From positions 68,724,720 to 68,788,719 of the forward strand of contig CM046000.1 of assembly GCA_025175895.1 (NCBI GenBank): DNA of 64,000 nucleotides, read 5' to 3'. The stretch is from Wurfbainia villosa. Lineage: Eukaryota > Streptophyta > Magnoliopsida > Zingiberales > Zingiberaceae. Below, piece by piece: positions 45,671 to 56,508 of the stretch; the stretch's first letter is position 1, and each line of letters starts with the position of its first letter. The notes beneath the pieces are model-generated. The model was given only the letters and a program-made list of their open reading frames with translations. It made no database searches and was not told the origin of the DNA. Both the position numbers and the translations under genes were made by a program.

Positions 45671-46947
45671 AAATTAGATGAGGGGGAAAAGGTATTATTA
45701 CTACACTCTAGATTTAAAGAGATAATAAATGGTTTATCAAGTGTAGGTGATAAGCTTTCAAACCGAGACATAATAATGAAAGCCATAGATGCCTTTCCCC
45801 GGTTATCCAAATGGAGTTCCATGGTGGACTCCTTCTATATTTCAAAGAATCTTGAGGTAAGTACTCTAGAATAATTTTTCACCACCATGGAAATACATGA
45901 AACAAGACTTGAAGGCATAATTGATGAACCAAGCATAATGTCAAGGGGAGTAGCACTTATGGCCTACAAAGGATAGAAAAAGAAGAAGACTCCACCCTCC
46001 TCATCGGATGAAGAATCTTCCTCCTCATCAATAAATAGCAATGAAGAGACCTACATGGTAAGAAAGGTGAGACGTGAATTGAAACATGTTAAATTTAACA
46101 AGTCTCATGATAGGAGAAGGAGGAAGGTGATATGCTACAATTGCCAAGGAGAGGAATATATGAGGGATGAGTGTCCCCAATTGAACAATAACAAAAAGAA
46201 AGGAAGAAGAATGACAAAAAGAAAGAAGGGAAGAAGAAAAAAAGAAAGAAAGTCAAAGGAGAAGGAAAAAAGTCAAAGCCCCGAAACCTAAAAGCGGCAT
46301 GGGACGATTCATCATCATCGGAAGAATAAGAGAGTGTTTATAATTTTGCATTAATGGGAATGGATGATATAGCCTCCACCTCATCCGAACAAGAAGGAAG
46401 TACAAGTGAGGAGGAGAGCGCAAGTGAAGGGGGAGCTTCATCCACATCGGAATCAGAAGAAGATTGGGTAAGTAAGGTAACAAATCTCCCTCCAAAAAAG
46501 GTTATTTCCATGATTACTAGTTTAAATAAGGAGTTATTTAGAGCTAAAAAGAAAAATAAATGCATGCAAAATGAAATTATGGATCTAGAAGAAAATTTGA
46601 AAAATTCATGTTCACATGTTAATGATTCTTCTTCTAGTACTAATGATGCATGGGTAGAAGAGAATAAGTCCTTAAGAGAAAAGGTAGATTATTTAACTAA
46701 GGCCCTAGAAAAATTCACAATTGGATCTAATACTCTAAATATGATCATTGAGAGCCAAAGGGCTAGTTTCAACAAGAAAGGCCTAGGTTACAAAGGATCT
46801 AAAAATTAGAAGGCCTACCATTGTTTAATTGCTAGGGGACAATCTAAAACAATAATGGTAGCTAGGAAATGGATCCCTAAGGATTACTTGGTGAACCATA
46901 TTGAAAAGAATCTATATTGGGTTCCCAAGTCCATCCTCAAGGGTTAG
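45671..46947 (+). pseudogene. Gag of H unit 2, C-terminal part
   Basis: Homology restarts at AAATTAGATGAGG (the position of 41869 in the upstream part) and runs to the gag stop TAG at 46945. The zinc knuckle reads CYNCQGEEYMRDEC, with Tyr at the His position, so it is defective. A Lys/Arg-rich stretch follows (46190-46290). The acidic Ser-rich segment and coil (46354-46809) parallel 9198-9686. A TAG at 46807 precedes the WIPKDYLVNHIEKNLYWVPKS tail. In-frame stops also occur near 45870 and 45975. Confidence 0.85.
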
Positions 46948-48003
46948 AGAAACATATGATAGTCAACCATACTTGAATATTTTTCATATCATATTATTTG
47001 GTTGACTTATAAGCATGGTGGATGTAGTGATAATACTTGATTTATGATCATAATATGCAATTATGATAATGGTTGTGTTATGATCAGTTGTTTGTTGTGT
47101 ATTATACTTAACCTTGATAGAATTTCATGAAATTTATGGTTAAGTATAAATTCCTTTAGTCACATCTCACATTCACCATAAGGATAACTTGATTGATAAT
47201 ATAGCAATGGTTGAGATGTTAGGATGATACAAATGACTCACTTATGCTTATGACATTTTTGATGGGTCATTAGGTGTATCATAACATAAAGCAATCATAG
47301 ACCAATTATGGAGAAAGCAAATGTTTAATTAATGAATATATTGCCCAGAGATCATGGTTGGATATTTTAAATGATTTAAAACCATTTCATGTTTTGAAAA
47401 CTAAGGGTTCATGCTTGGGAAAGTTTCTAAGAAAACACTAGCTTTCAAGTTGATACAAAATCGAGACATTTTAAAACTTTTAAAATTTTGCCTAATTTTG
47501 CAAAATAGAATGAATTTTCTTGAAAAATCATTTTTCATTGATAAAGGGACTCATCAGAAATATGTTCCCCCAATTTCATGACTTTTTGAATTTTTTTGAA
47601 TTTTTAATACATTTCTGAACTTGGGTTCGGAAATCATAAAAGGCTAATTTTCAGGTAACAGTCAACTGGTGCTCTAAACCAGTTGACAGATGGAACTGTG
47701 CACGAGTACAACAACATGATTTCAGGGGTTTTTAGGATGATTTTGGTATTTCTATTCCATTATACCTTGATGTCATGTTGTATAACATATGTTAGATGTT
47801 TTTGATAGTGTTAAAGGTGGAGAAATGTTTAGTTTAAGTTAATCATGCTAGGGGGAGAATTAGCTTGTGTTAAGGGGGAGTTGCATGTATTAAGGGGGAG
47901 TGTTTTGATACTCATATTTGTTTTACATGCTTTCCTTCTTTATGTATTTGGTTAATGTTTTACCTAACTTAAACGGATTACCACACATAAAAAAGGGGGA
48001 GAT
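46948..48003 (+). other. Non-coding tail of H unit 2 and its PPT
   Basis: It matches 39094-40127. It contains the uninterrupted target GTCAACCATACTTGAAT (46962-46978), which is the empty site for LINE O. A palindrome pair lies at 47659 and 47680 (spacing 21). The purine tract AAAAAAGGGGGAGAT ends at 48003. Confidence 0.82.
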
Positions 48004-49331
48004 TGTTAGGGAAATCAACCCATGTATAATGTGGTTTTGATGTGTGTGGCAAAGAGTTTAAGTTAGGATGTTTATGTATATTTGATATGTGTGTTTAAGT
48101 TGTGCAGGACTTAGTAAATCACACATGAGTTAGCTTGATGATAGCATTGGTGGGTTCACCATCTCATGGCTCGTGTCCTTGAGTCGGTGAAGGATGACAT
48201 TGCGGAAGTTGTGCGCTTGGTGGATCCGAGGGACTGTTGGATGGGGAGCATTGGAGTGAAGCCAAAGGAAGCAGTCATCAGGGCAAGATGCGAAGGATGG
48301 AATTGCAGAAGTCATGCTCTTGGTGCATCCGAGAGACTTGGCCAGACGAAGAGAGCTTCGGTGAGAGACTCCAAGGGAGATGAGAGATTGACCGATTATA
48401 ATGGTAGCTCATAGGTGAACTTAGCCCAATGGCTATGTCAAGTGTCGAATACTCAAACTTAGGTTAGATGTTTTACCCGACATTTGGTTAAGTCGGATGC
48501 TCAAATAAGTATTTGTTTGAGGTTTTACCCGACACCAGTCGACTGCTCAGAGCCGATGGCACTTGATTGGTGCTCGATTGATGTTTGGCTATCTAGTTTC
48601 TTGCCTAGTAGTCGACTGCTAGGGTTTGGCAATCGACTACTACACCATCAGTTGACTGCCAAGGGACAACAGTCGACTACTCAAGGTGGTTGTGGCCACA
48701 GAAGGTTTGAAAGTAGATTGATTGCCTAGATCACTCGACTGATGGCTCAATCACTCGACTGATAGGATGGTCAGTCGACTAATGGAGGAGCCGTTCAATG
48801 TGACGACCACATTTTAGTCGTGTTAGAAGCCTTTGGAACGACCATCAGTCGACTGATGCATTCATGAGTCGACTATCGCCTACCCAACGGGAAGAAAACC
48901 TTCTACTCAATAAAAAGAAGAGTTGGAGACTTTTGGTAGGTAAAATGCTTCACTCATAATCATACTCCCAAGTGCCCAACACGTTTTAAAACTCCTCTTC
49001 TTGTTCTTATTTCCATCTTATTGTAAGAGTGAGTGATTGTTGTAAAAGAGGTTTACCTCCACCTTGCTTGGGCTAAAGGAGAGACTAGTGGATTGTTGAG
49101 GGAGTGATTCGCCGTATGAATCATCTGTGGACTAGAGGCAAGGGCCGTGAACCGTGTTACATCTTGCCGTTAGCATTTGCATCTCTTTTCTCTTTTTGTT
49201 TGTCTTAATTGTTTTTGTTTTAGCATTTCCGCTGCGCTAATCACTTTCTTAGACAATTAAGCAACCAAATTCCATCTACAATCATTGGGGCTATTCAACC
49301 ATCCTTCTAGTCGGGCTACGATCCTCCGACA
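48004..49331 (+). repeat. 3' LTR of H (right outer LTR)
   Basis: It is 1328 bp, from TGTTAGGGAAATC to GATCCTCCGACA. It is the only full H LTR with the canonical TG start. It is followed directly by integrase sequence of L, without PBS. Confidence 0.9.
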
Positions 49332-50515
49332 AAAAATATTGAAAACAAAGTTTGTAATGCTTGCCAACAAGGAAAACAAACCATGTCTCATCATAAATTA
49401 ACTAATCAAGGTCGAACAAGTTCAATACTTGAGTTAATCCACTTAGATTTATTTGATTCACATGGGGTAAAATCACTAAGTGTTAATTTATATTATTTAG
49501 TAATAATAGACTATTACTCTATCTTTACATGGGTAAAATTCCTAAAACATAAAGAAGAAACAATTGAAGTTTTTAAAACTTTAGTAAACAAATAAAAAAT
49601 GAAAAAGACCGTAAGATAAAAAAGAATACGAAGTGATAACGGAGGAGAATTTAAAAATGAAAAATTTACAACAATGTGTTTAGAAAATGGATATCACCAT
49701 GAATATTCATGTCCTAGAACACCTCAACAAAATGGAATAGTAGAACGAAAAAATAAAACTCTACAAGAAGCCACTAGGTCAATGATAAATGAATATAACC
49801 CATCTAGTTATTTATGGGCCGAAGCAATAAACACTACATGTTATGTGCAAAATAGAGTAATAATTAATAAAATACATAATACAACTTCTTATGAAATTTT
49901 TAATAATAAAATGCCTTCAATAAAATACTTAAAAGTATTTGGATTTAAAATATTTATTTTAAATACAAAAGACCATCTCGGAAAATTCTCTTCAAAAACT
50001 GATGAAGGGATGTTTTTAGGGTATTCGAACACTAGTAGACCCTATAGGATTTATAATAAGAAAACCCTGAAAATCGAAGAAACAACTAATGTAAAATTTG
50101 ATGAGGAAGAAATTTCTAATAATCAACAAAATACATTAAAAGATAATCAAAATGAGGTAAATGAAATTACGCATGACGAAGAAGAACTAATTAACCCTAA
50201 TCAATGTGAAAAAAACTTAAAGATGTCTAGAATTAATTCTAATAATCCGCTCGAACAAGTACTAGGAAATCCAACTTTAGGAGTTCAAACTAGATCATCT
50301 CTAAGAAACTTAAGTCAAATCGCATTAATATTAAAAATAGAACCAAAGTCAATAGATGAGACTTTACCAGACACTGATTGGATAATAGTCATGCAAGAAG
50401 AACTAGCACAATTCGATAGAAATGAAGTGTGGAACTTAGTACCACCACCATCAAATAAATCAATAATAGACACTAATTGGGTGTTTATAAATAAATTAAA
50501 TGACCAAGTATAAAT
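49332..50515 (+). pseudogene. Integrase of L
   Basis: Reading gives CNACQQGKQTMSHHKL (finger Cys pair), HLDLFDSHGVK (first Asp), then a TAA at 49593 and another stop near 49616. It continues RIRSDNGGEFKNEKF (second Asp) and GIVERKNKTLQEATR (Glu). The long open stretch 49674-50513 includes the C-terminal LGYSNTSRPYRIYNKKTLKIEE block and the linker with one LEQVLGNPTLGVQTRS unit. A TAA at 50511 separates it from the RT N-terminus (RNKAILLAKGFSHVEGLDYDKT). Confidence 0.87.
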
Positions 50516-51839
50516 CATAAGGAATAAAGCTATATTACTAGCTAAGGGGTTTAGTCATGTAGAAGGGTTAGACTATGATAAAACTTATGTCCAGTAGCTA
50601 GGCTTAAGTCAATTAGACTAGTGCTAGCATATGCGGCACATAAAGGGTTCAAATTATATCAAATGGATGTCAAATCTGCATTTTTAAATGGAGTAATAAA
50701 AGAAGAAGTGTACATAGGTCAACCCCCCAATTTTGATAGCATAGAATATCCTGATCATGTATATAGATTAAAAAAGGCATTGTATGGATTAAAACAAGCT
50801 CCTAGAGCCTGGTATGAGAGACTATCTTCATACTTAAGCTCTAAAGGGTTCAGACAAAGTCAAATTGACTCAACACTTTTCTTAAAATCCTTGAACAAAG
50901 ACATTTTTATTGCTCAAATATACGTAGATGATATAGTCTTTGGATGAACAAATTTAAATTTTTTAAAAGAATTTATAAATCTAATGGAACAAGAATTCGA
51001 AATGAGCTTAGTAGGTGAGTTAAACTTCTTCTTAGCTTTACAAATAAATCAAACAAGAGACGGTAACTATATATACCAAAATAAATATGCAAGAGAATTA
51101 ATTAAAAAATTTGGTATGGAAAATGCAAAAGACATTAAAACAACTATTGCTACGAATGTTATATTAAATGAAGTCAAAGAAGGAAAGTCTGTAGATCTAA
51201 AGTACTATAGGAGTTTCATAGGTAGTTTATTATACTTAACAACAACTAGACCTGAAATACAATTTGCAGTAAGTATGTGTGCTAGATATCAAACTTGTGC
51301 TAAGGAGTCACATTTACATTAAAGGAACAATTAATGTAGGTATGTGGTACCCAAGATCTTGTAACTTTGAGTTAATAGGATACTCTGACTCAGACTATAC
51401 AGGATGTAAACTAGATAGGAAAAGTACTAGTGGAGGATGTCAACTCTTAGGATCATGCTTAGTAAGCTGGTTCAGTAGGAAGCAACATTGTGTTGCTCTT
51501 TCTACAACTAAAGCAGAATACATAGCATTAGGTGAATGTGTGGCACAACTATTATGGATGATGCACACACTTAAGGATTTCGAACTAGATTACAAAAATG
51601 TAAAAACTTTAGTTCATAACATAAGTTCAATAAATTTAACTAAAAATCCAATTCATGACTCACGCACTAAAAAGATTAATGTTAAACATCATTTTGTAAG
51701 GGATCATGTGGCAAAAGGTAGTATTGAACTCAACTATGTTGAGTCTAAATCAAACCTTGCCGACATCTTCACTAAACCACTTTCGGAAGCAGAATTTAGT
51801 ATGCTTAGAAGACAATTAGGTTTATGCTTGGTAAATTAG
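50516..51839 (+). pseudogene. RT and RNase H of L
   Basis: The RT N-terminal block has a frameshift near 50592 (TYVQ then ARLKSIRLVLAYAAHKG in another frame). The main RT stretch 50621-50947 contains MDVKSAFLNGVIKEEVYIG, LKKALYGLKQAPRAWYERL and an intact YVDDIVFG box, then a TGA at 50945. The connection (50984-51322) has LNFFLALQINQ and LLYLTTTRPEIQFAV. A frameshift and short deletion near 51310 lead into RNase H (51330-51839) with GYSDSDYTGCKLDRKSTSGG, TTKAEYIALGECVAQLLWM and HDSRTKKINVKHHFVRDHV; the usual DN motif is HN here (VHNISSINL). It ends at TAG 51837. Confidence 0.88.
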
Positions 51840-52002
51840 GATGTTTTCATTCTTAATATTCAGAATTTATTTTGAAAAGTAATATTATATTATTTTTAAT
51901 GGAAATTGAAAATTAATATAGATTAGGTCAACCTAGATTTCATGATGCTAAAGGTTTAAGTAAGCCTTCGCATCTCACAAACACCTAGGATTACATGTTT
52001 GT
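51840..52002 (+). other. 3' remnant of L
   Basis: 163 bp of AT-rich sequence follow the L pol stop, with no PPT or LTR recognised before the truncated F LTR begins. Confidence 0.5.
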
Positions 52003-52641
52003 GTCCAAAGCTCTTCTTTCTCTTCTCCTTGGCTGGTGGAAACAAGTGTTAGGGTGATTCCTTGGAGCTCTTGGCCGGCGCCCACAATCCCCTCTCTTTG
52101 AGCCGGTGGCAAGCTTCAAGTTGGGAGCTTGTTTTTTGGTCCTAGATAGAGGAGAGTTTTGATTATATACTTCCTCTTGTTCGGAGCGAGCAAGGAAAGG
52201 AAGATCATGATCTAGGAGGCTTCAACTTTTGGAAGATCGTCGCCCACATGACGTCCAAAAGGAGGAAGGACATACAATAGAAGATCGAGAGGTATAAATT
52301 TTGCTTGTTTATATTCTTTTGTATTATGTCGATAATTGTTTTTCAATTATATGCATGTTGTATGTTTTGTCTTGTGGCTAAATTAACTTGGACCCCGAAT
52401 ACAAACACAAAAGCCGGTGATCCGTATATCGTCTATTCCACGACTAATCGTAGAATAGAGGTTGGTTGCTTGAACAACAAGGTTGTTCAAGTGACTACTC
52501 TAATTGAATAGCACGACGATGAAATGGTAGCTTGAGTGATCCCTCCTTGTCAAGGATAAATATTTTTTATCCGGGGACATAGAAGGGATCGCCATGAACA
52601 AGCGACTGAGTTGAAGTGGGAAGCGAAGTTTCCCACCTTCA
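52003..52641 (+). repeat. 5' LTR of F, truncated
   Basis: It is collinear with 58874-59513. It starts abruptly at GTCCAAAGCTCTTC next to the L remnant and ends TTTCCCACCTTCA before the PBS. Confidence 0.9.
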
Positions 52642-52643
52642 AG

Positions 52644-52656
52644 TGGTAGCAGAGCC
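52644..52656 (+). other. Primer-binding site of F, mutated
   Basis: TGGTAGCAGAGCC differs from the E/M site by one base (T to G), two bases after the LTR. Confidence 0.85.
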
Positions 52657-53698
52657 ACGATTTCCAATTTTGTGTGTATAGGATTCGGTTACTTTTATGT
52701 ACTTTTCATATATTATATGTGTCGGATAATAGTAGGATGTGCATAGGTTAACTTTTTGGTTGCAGGCATAGGATCCAACTATTATAGCTATATGTGTGTA
52801 TGTGATTGTATGTGTGTAATTGTATATTTTGTTGAATTCTCGGGGTTGACGAGGCTACTATTTAATTTTTGTAATTAGATACGATATTGTTTAGCCACTC
52901 CTTTTATTTTAGTTTACTTTCGATCTAGATTTCATGTACACTCACTCATGGAGTATAGGATCGATGGATGTAAATTAAAATTGTTTTTTTTTCTCGGCTC
53001 GGATCTCCGGACGGCTTGTACATGACGTAGGGAGGAGCGGACGAGATGGCGATACGACGGGAGGCATATTTAAGACAAAAGCCATAAGAGTTGGAAAATA
53101 TTTTTTTCATATTTATTGTTTATTGTTTGATATGCATGTCGTAGGCTTGAAAATTCCTCAATTTTAAATTACTAAGTGGGAGAGGGATATTTTTATAAAT
53201 TCTCACGGCCTCCATTACAATTTGACATGTGATGCAAACAAACTTGCGTGTCAGCTCTGAGTGCCTTCCTCCCCATCGGATGAGTTTGTTTGCGGATCAC
53301 AAGGTCGAATATGGTTATAGGAAATTATTAAGGAGCCTGTGTACTTCCCCATCGGAAGGCACATAACCCAAGATAATTACCTTGCTACCGAGTAATGGTG
53401 AACACTTAGATACAAATATAAGTATCCTCCCCATCGGAGTCACTGCTTTTATATATAGGGTCGAAGAGAAACCAACTATTAATTTTATTTGTCAAAAAGT
53501 TAAGTTGACAAGATAGTAAAATTAATGGGTGAAACCTCCTCTTACAAATGTAGAATTCGTATACGTCCACACTATCATGGCATATGATATTCTCGGTATA
53601 TTTGAGGTGTTGGTTTATTCTAAAATTTTATTGTTTGAGGAATCAATAATTTTTTGAAATCTAATGTTTTGATCTATGTGATTCTTAGGTTTTTCAAA
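52657..53698 (+). other. Untranslated leader of F with three repeated-loop hairpins
   Basis: The motif TCCCCATCGGA occurs at 53270, 53346 and 53428. The first is framed by long arms (53229-53244 with 53283-53300), the second by TTCC/GGAA plus GTG/CAC, the third by a short TCC/GGA stem. E keeps the same positions. The loop CCATC differs from the CTCTC loop of M/N. Confidence 0.7.
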
Positions 53699-54482
53699 TT
53701 GACTTTCAACCCACTTGTTGTGATATTGAAAGAAAATAAACTTACTGGACCCAACTATATTGATTGGAGGAGGAATCTTGACATTGTCTTGACTGCTAAG
53801 GAATACAAATATGTACTCCTCGAAGAGTGCCCTCCTAAGTCTGCGGATGATTCTGGGGAAAAGGAGAAGGAGAGTTATAAGAAGTGGATTAAGGCCGATA
53901 AGATGGCGCGGTGTTACATTTTGGCATCTATGTCAAATGTACTGTAACATCAGCATCAAGCCATGCCCACTGGTTATGACATGATGCTCAATCTCAAAGA
54001 GCTTTTCGAACACCAGAATCGGGCTGCTAGGTAGGAAGCCATGAGGAACTGGATGACAACCACCCTGATCGAGGGAACACCTGTAAGGGATCATGTTCTC
54101 AAGATGATGGCTTATTTGAATGAGTTGGAAATCCTCGAAGCTGAGATCAATGGGGAAACCCAGGTAGATATCTTTCTCCAGTCTCTACCTAGGAGTTCTG
54201 AGCAGTTTCACCTGAACTACAACATGAACAAGAGGTTGTATTCGTTGGCGGAGCTTCTGACAGAACTCCAAGCGACAGAGGGGCTTTTTCGTCCGAGTGC
54301 TCAGGCGCAAGCTATGGTTGCCCAAAAGGTTTCTACTTCTAAGCCGAAAGGTAAGAAGAAGAAGAAACAAGCTAGGGCAAAGGCAGTGGGAGGAACTCAG
54401 GGAGGAGTGAAGAAGCCGAAAGGCAAGTGCTTCACTTGTTAGCAGACTGGACACTGGAAGAAGGACTGCCCCAACCGGAAGT
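53699..54482 (+). pseudogene. Gag of F
   Basis: The expected initiator is TTG at 53699 (ATG in E). The capsid signature ENKLTGPNYIDWRRNLDIVL follows. Stops are TAA at 53945 and TAG near 54031, then a clean stretch (54041-54442: MRNWMTTTLIEGTPVRDHVLKM and on) to a Lys/Ala-rich region. The zinc knuckle is CFTC-stop-QTGHWKKDC: a TAG at 54440 sits between the second Cys and the His. It ends PNRK-TAG at 54483 before the protease. Confidence 0.87.
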
Positions 54483-56508
54483 AGACCAAAGGTATATCTT
54501 TTGGTCTAGGCGTTGAAACTTGTTTAGCGGTGTTATCTACTGGCACCTGGTGTGTAGATACGGGAGCCACTGATCATGTCTGTAATACTTTGCAGGGGTT
54601 CCAGGAAACCAGACAGCTGGCTGAGGGGGAGATTACCTTATACTTGGGCGATGCCACAAAGGTGGCGGCTGTTGCAGTGGGAGATGTTTATTTTTCTTTT
54701 GAGAGGAATAAAGTTTTGGTTCTTAAAAATTGCCTTTATGTACCTTTATTTAGAAAGAATTTGATTTCGATTTCTAAATTGTTTATGGATGGATACTCTA
54801 TTTCTTTTAATGACAGGGTTGTTATAAAAAAGAATAGGGAGATTATCTGTTCTGGTGCATTGATAGGAAATTTATATACACTTGAACCAAAAGCTCCCAC
54901 GATGCAAATAGAAGTTAATAACTCATCTTCTAATTCCAATAAGAGAAAAGAACCTTCAAAGATGAACCAAATATATCTTTGGCATCTAAGACTTGGTCAT
55001 ATTAACCTAAGAAGAATTTAAAGGTTGATAGCTGATGGACCTCTAGGTTCATTAGTGGTGGAAGATTTCCCAACCTGTGAATCTTGTTTAGAGGGTAAAA
55101 TGACCTAGAGGTCTTTTAAGGCCAAGGGGAATAGAGCCAAAGATGTTTTGGAATTGGTTCATTCTGATTTGTGTGGTCCTATGTCTATCCAAGCTAGAGG
55201 TGGTTTTAAGTATTTCGTCTCTTTCATAGACGATTATTCAAGATATGGATATATTTACTTGATGCACCGTAAGTCTGAATACTTTGACAAGTTCAAAGAA
55301 TTCAAGGCTGATGTGGAGAAACGTCAAGGTAAAAGTATCAAGACACTACGATCTGATCGTGGTGGTGAGTACCTCTTGGGAGATTTTAGGAATTACTTAT
55401 CAGAGGCTGGGATTCAATCCCAATTGTCTTCACCTGGCACACCCCAGCAGAATGGTGTAGCAGAGCGAAGGAATAGGACTCTTATGGAGATGGTTAGATC
55501 GATGATGAGTTATTCTGAGTTGCCAGATTCGTTCTGGGGATATACTCTAGATACGACAGTGTATATTCTGAACTTGGTACCATCTAAAATAGTGCCTTCT
55601 ACTCCCACCGAATTTTGGACTGGGCGAAAGCCTAGTCTAAGACATATTCGGATTTGGAGGAGTCCAACACATGTGCTGAAGGCAGATACTGACAAGTTGG
55701 AACCTCATACAGAAGTACACATGTTCGTTGGCTATCCTAGAGGAACGAAAGGTGGTTTGTTTTATAGTCCTAGAGATCAGAGGGTGATCGTTAGCACGAA
55801 TGCCAGATTTCTAGAGGAAGACTATGTGATGAACCACAAGCCCATGAGTAAGATTGTTCTGGAGGAATTGAAAGGAGAAGTCACTACTTCAGTACCAGCA
55901 GTATAAGAGGATATACTGCAAGTCACTGCACCCCATGTCACAGAGGATACATAGGTGATTCCTCGTCGTAGTGGGAGGGTTGTTAGACAGCCTAATAGAT
56001 TCATGTTCTTGGGAGAATCCTCTGATTTGGTCCCTGGCGAACCTGAACCTGATCCCTGGACATATGACGAGGCAATCCAAGATAAAGATGTGGTATCTTG
56101 GAAAAGTGCAATGAATGCTAAGATTGAATCTATGGATTCAAATAAGGTCTGAGAGCTAGTAGAACCACCCGATGGTGTAAAAACCATTGGATGCAAGTGG
56201 ATCTACAAAAGAAAGAGAGGAATAGACAGGAAGGTTGAGACCTTCAAAGAGAGGCTTATTGCGAAGGGGTATAATCAGAAAGAGGGTATCGATTATGAGG
56301 AGACCTTTTTGTCAGTAGTCATGCTTAAGTCTATCCGGATTCTCTTATGTATTGCTACTCATATGGATTATGAGGTATGACAGATGAATGTCAAGACAGC
56401 TTTCCTTAATGGAAGTCTTGAGGAATACATCTATATGAAGCAACCAGAGGGATTCATTGCAAAGGGCAAAGAGCATCTTGTGTGTAAGCTTAATCGGTCC
56501 ATTTATGG
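54483..56508 (+). pseudogene. Protease, integrase and RT N-terminus of F
   Basis: The protease active site DTGATDHVC starts at 54557, intact. The pre-integrase finger YLWHLRLGH...CESCLEGK is interrupted by a TAA near 55019. A TAG near 55108 follows. The integrase core 55148-55906 is clean: HSDLCGP, RSDRGGEY, VAERRNR with 35 residues between the last two triad members. The linker stretch has stops near 55904, 55952 and 56150, with RSGRVVRQPNRF readable. The RT N-terminus (IGCKWIYKRKRGIDRK, RILLCIATHMDYEV) carries a TGA before QMNVKTAFLNGSLEE. A one-base loss near 56508 (in SIYGLKQAS) shifts into the next frame. Confidence 0.88.

Larger units (their letters stand above)
7286..49331 (+). mobile_element. 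Element H: tandem gag-only LTR retrotransposon (LTR-int-LTR-int-LTR), hosting nested insertions
   Basis: Three homologous LTRs (7286-8087 partial, 40128-41435, 48004-49331) separate two internal regions, each with the same Sirevirus-like gag, a ~1 kb non-coding tail and the purine tract AAAAAGG(A/G)GGG. Neither internal unit has protease, integrase or RT. The first unit is split by the O/E/G/M nest (9816-39084), the second by K (42194-45670). A shared middle LTR is the expected product of unequal recombination between LTRs of two copies. The right end is inserted in the integrase of L. The gag-only structure fits the TR-GAG class (established term); mobilisation by a Sirevirus partner is inference. 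Confidence 0.82.
49332..51839 (+). mobile_element. Element L: 5'-truncated, AT-rich Sirevirus-like copia pol
   Basis: It begins inside the pre-integrase finger (ENKVCNACQQGKQ) and runs through integrase, RT and RNase H to LADIFTKPLSEAEFSMLRRQLGLCLVN, stop at 51837. Motifs are those of A, so both belong to one lineage, but L has a much higher A+T content at codon third positions. H is inserted at its left edge. The missing gag and protease may lie beyond the window or be deleted. No LTR is visible; 51840-52002 is an AT-rich 3' remnant. Confidence 0.87.
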
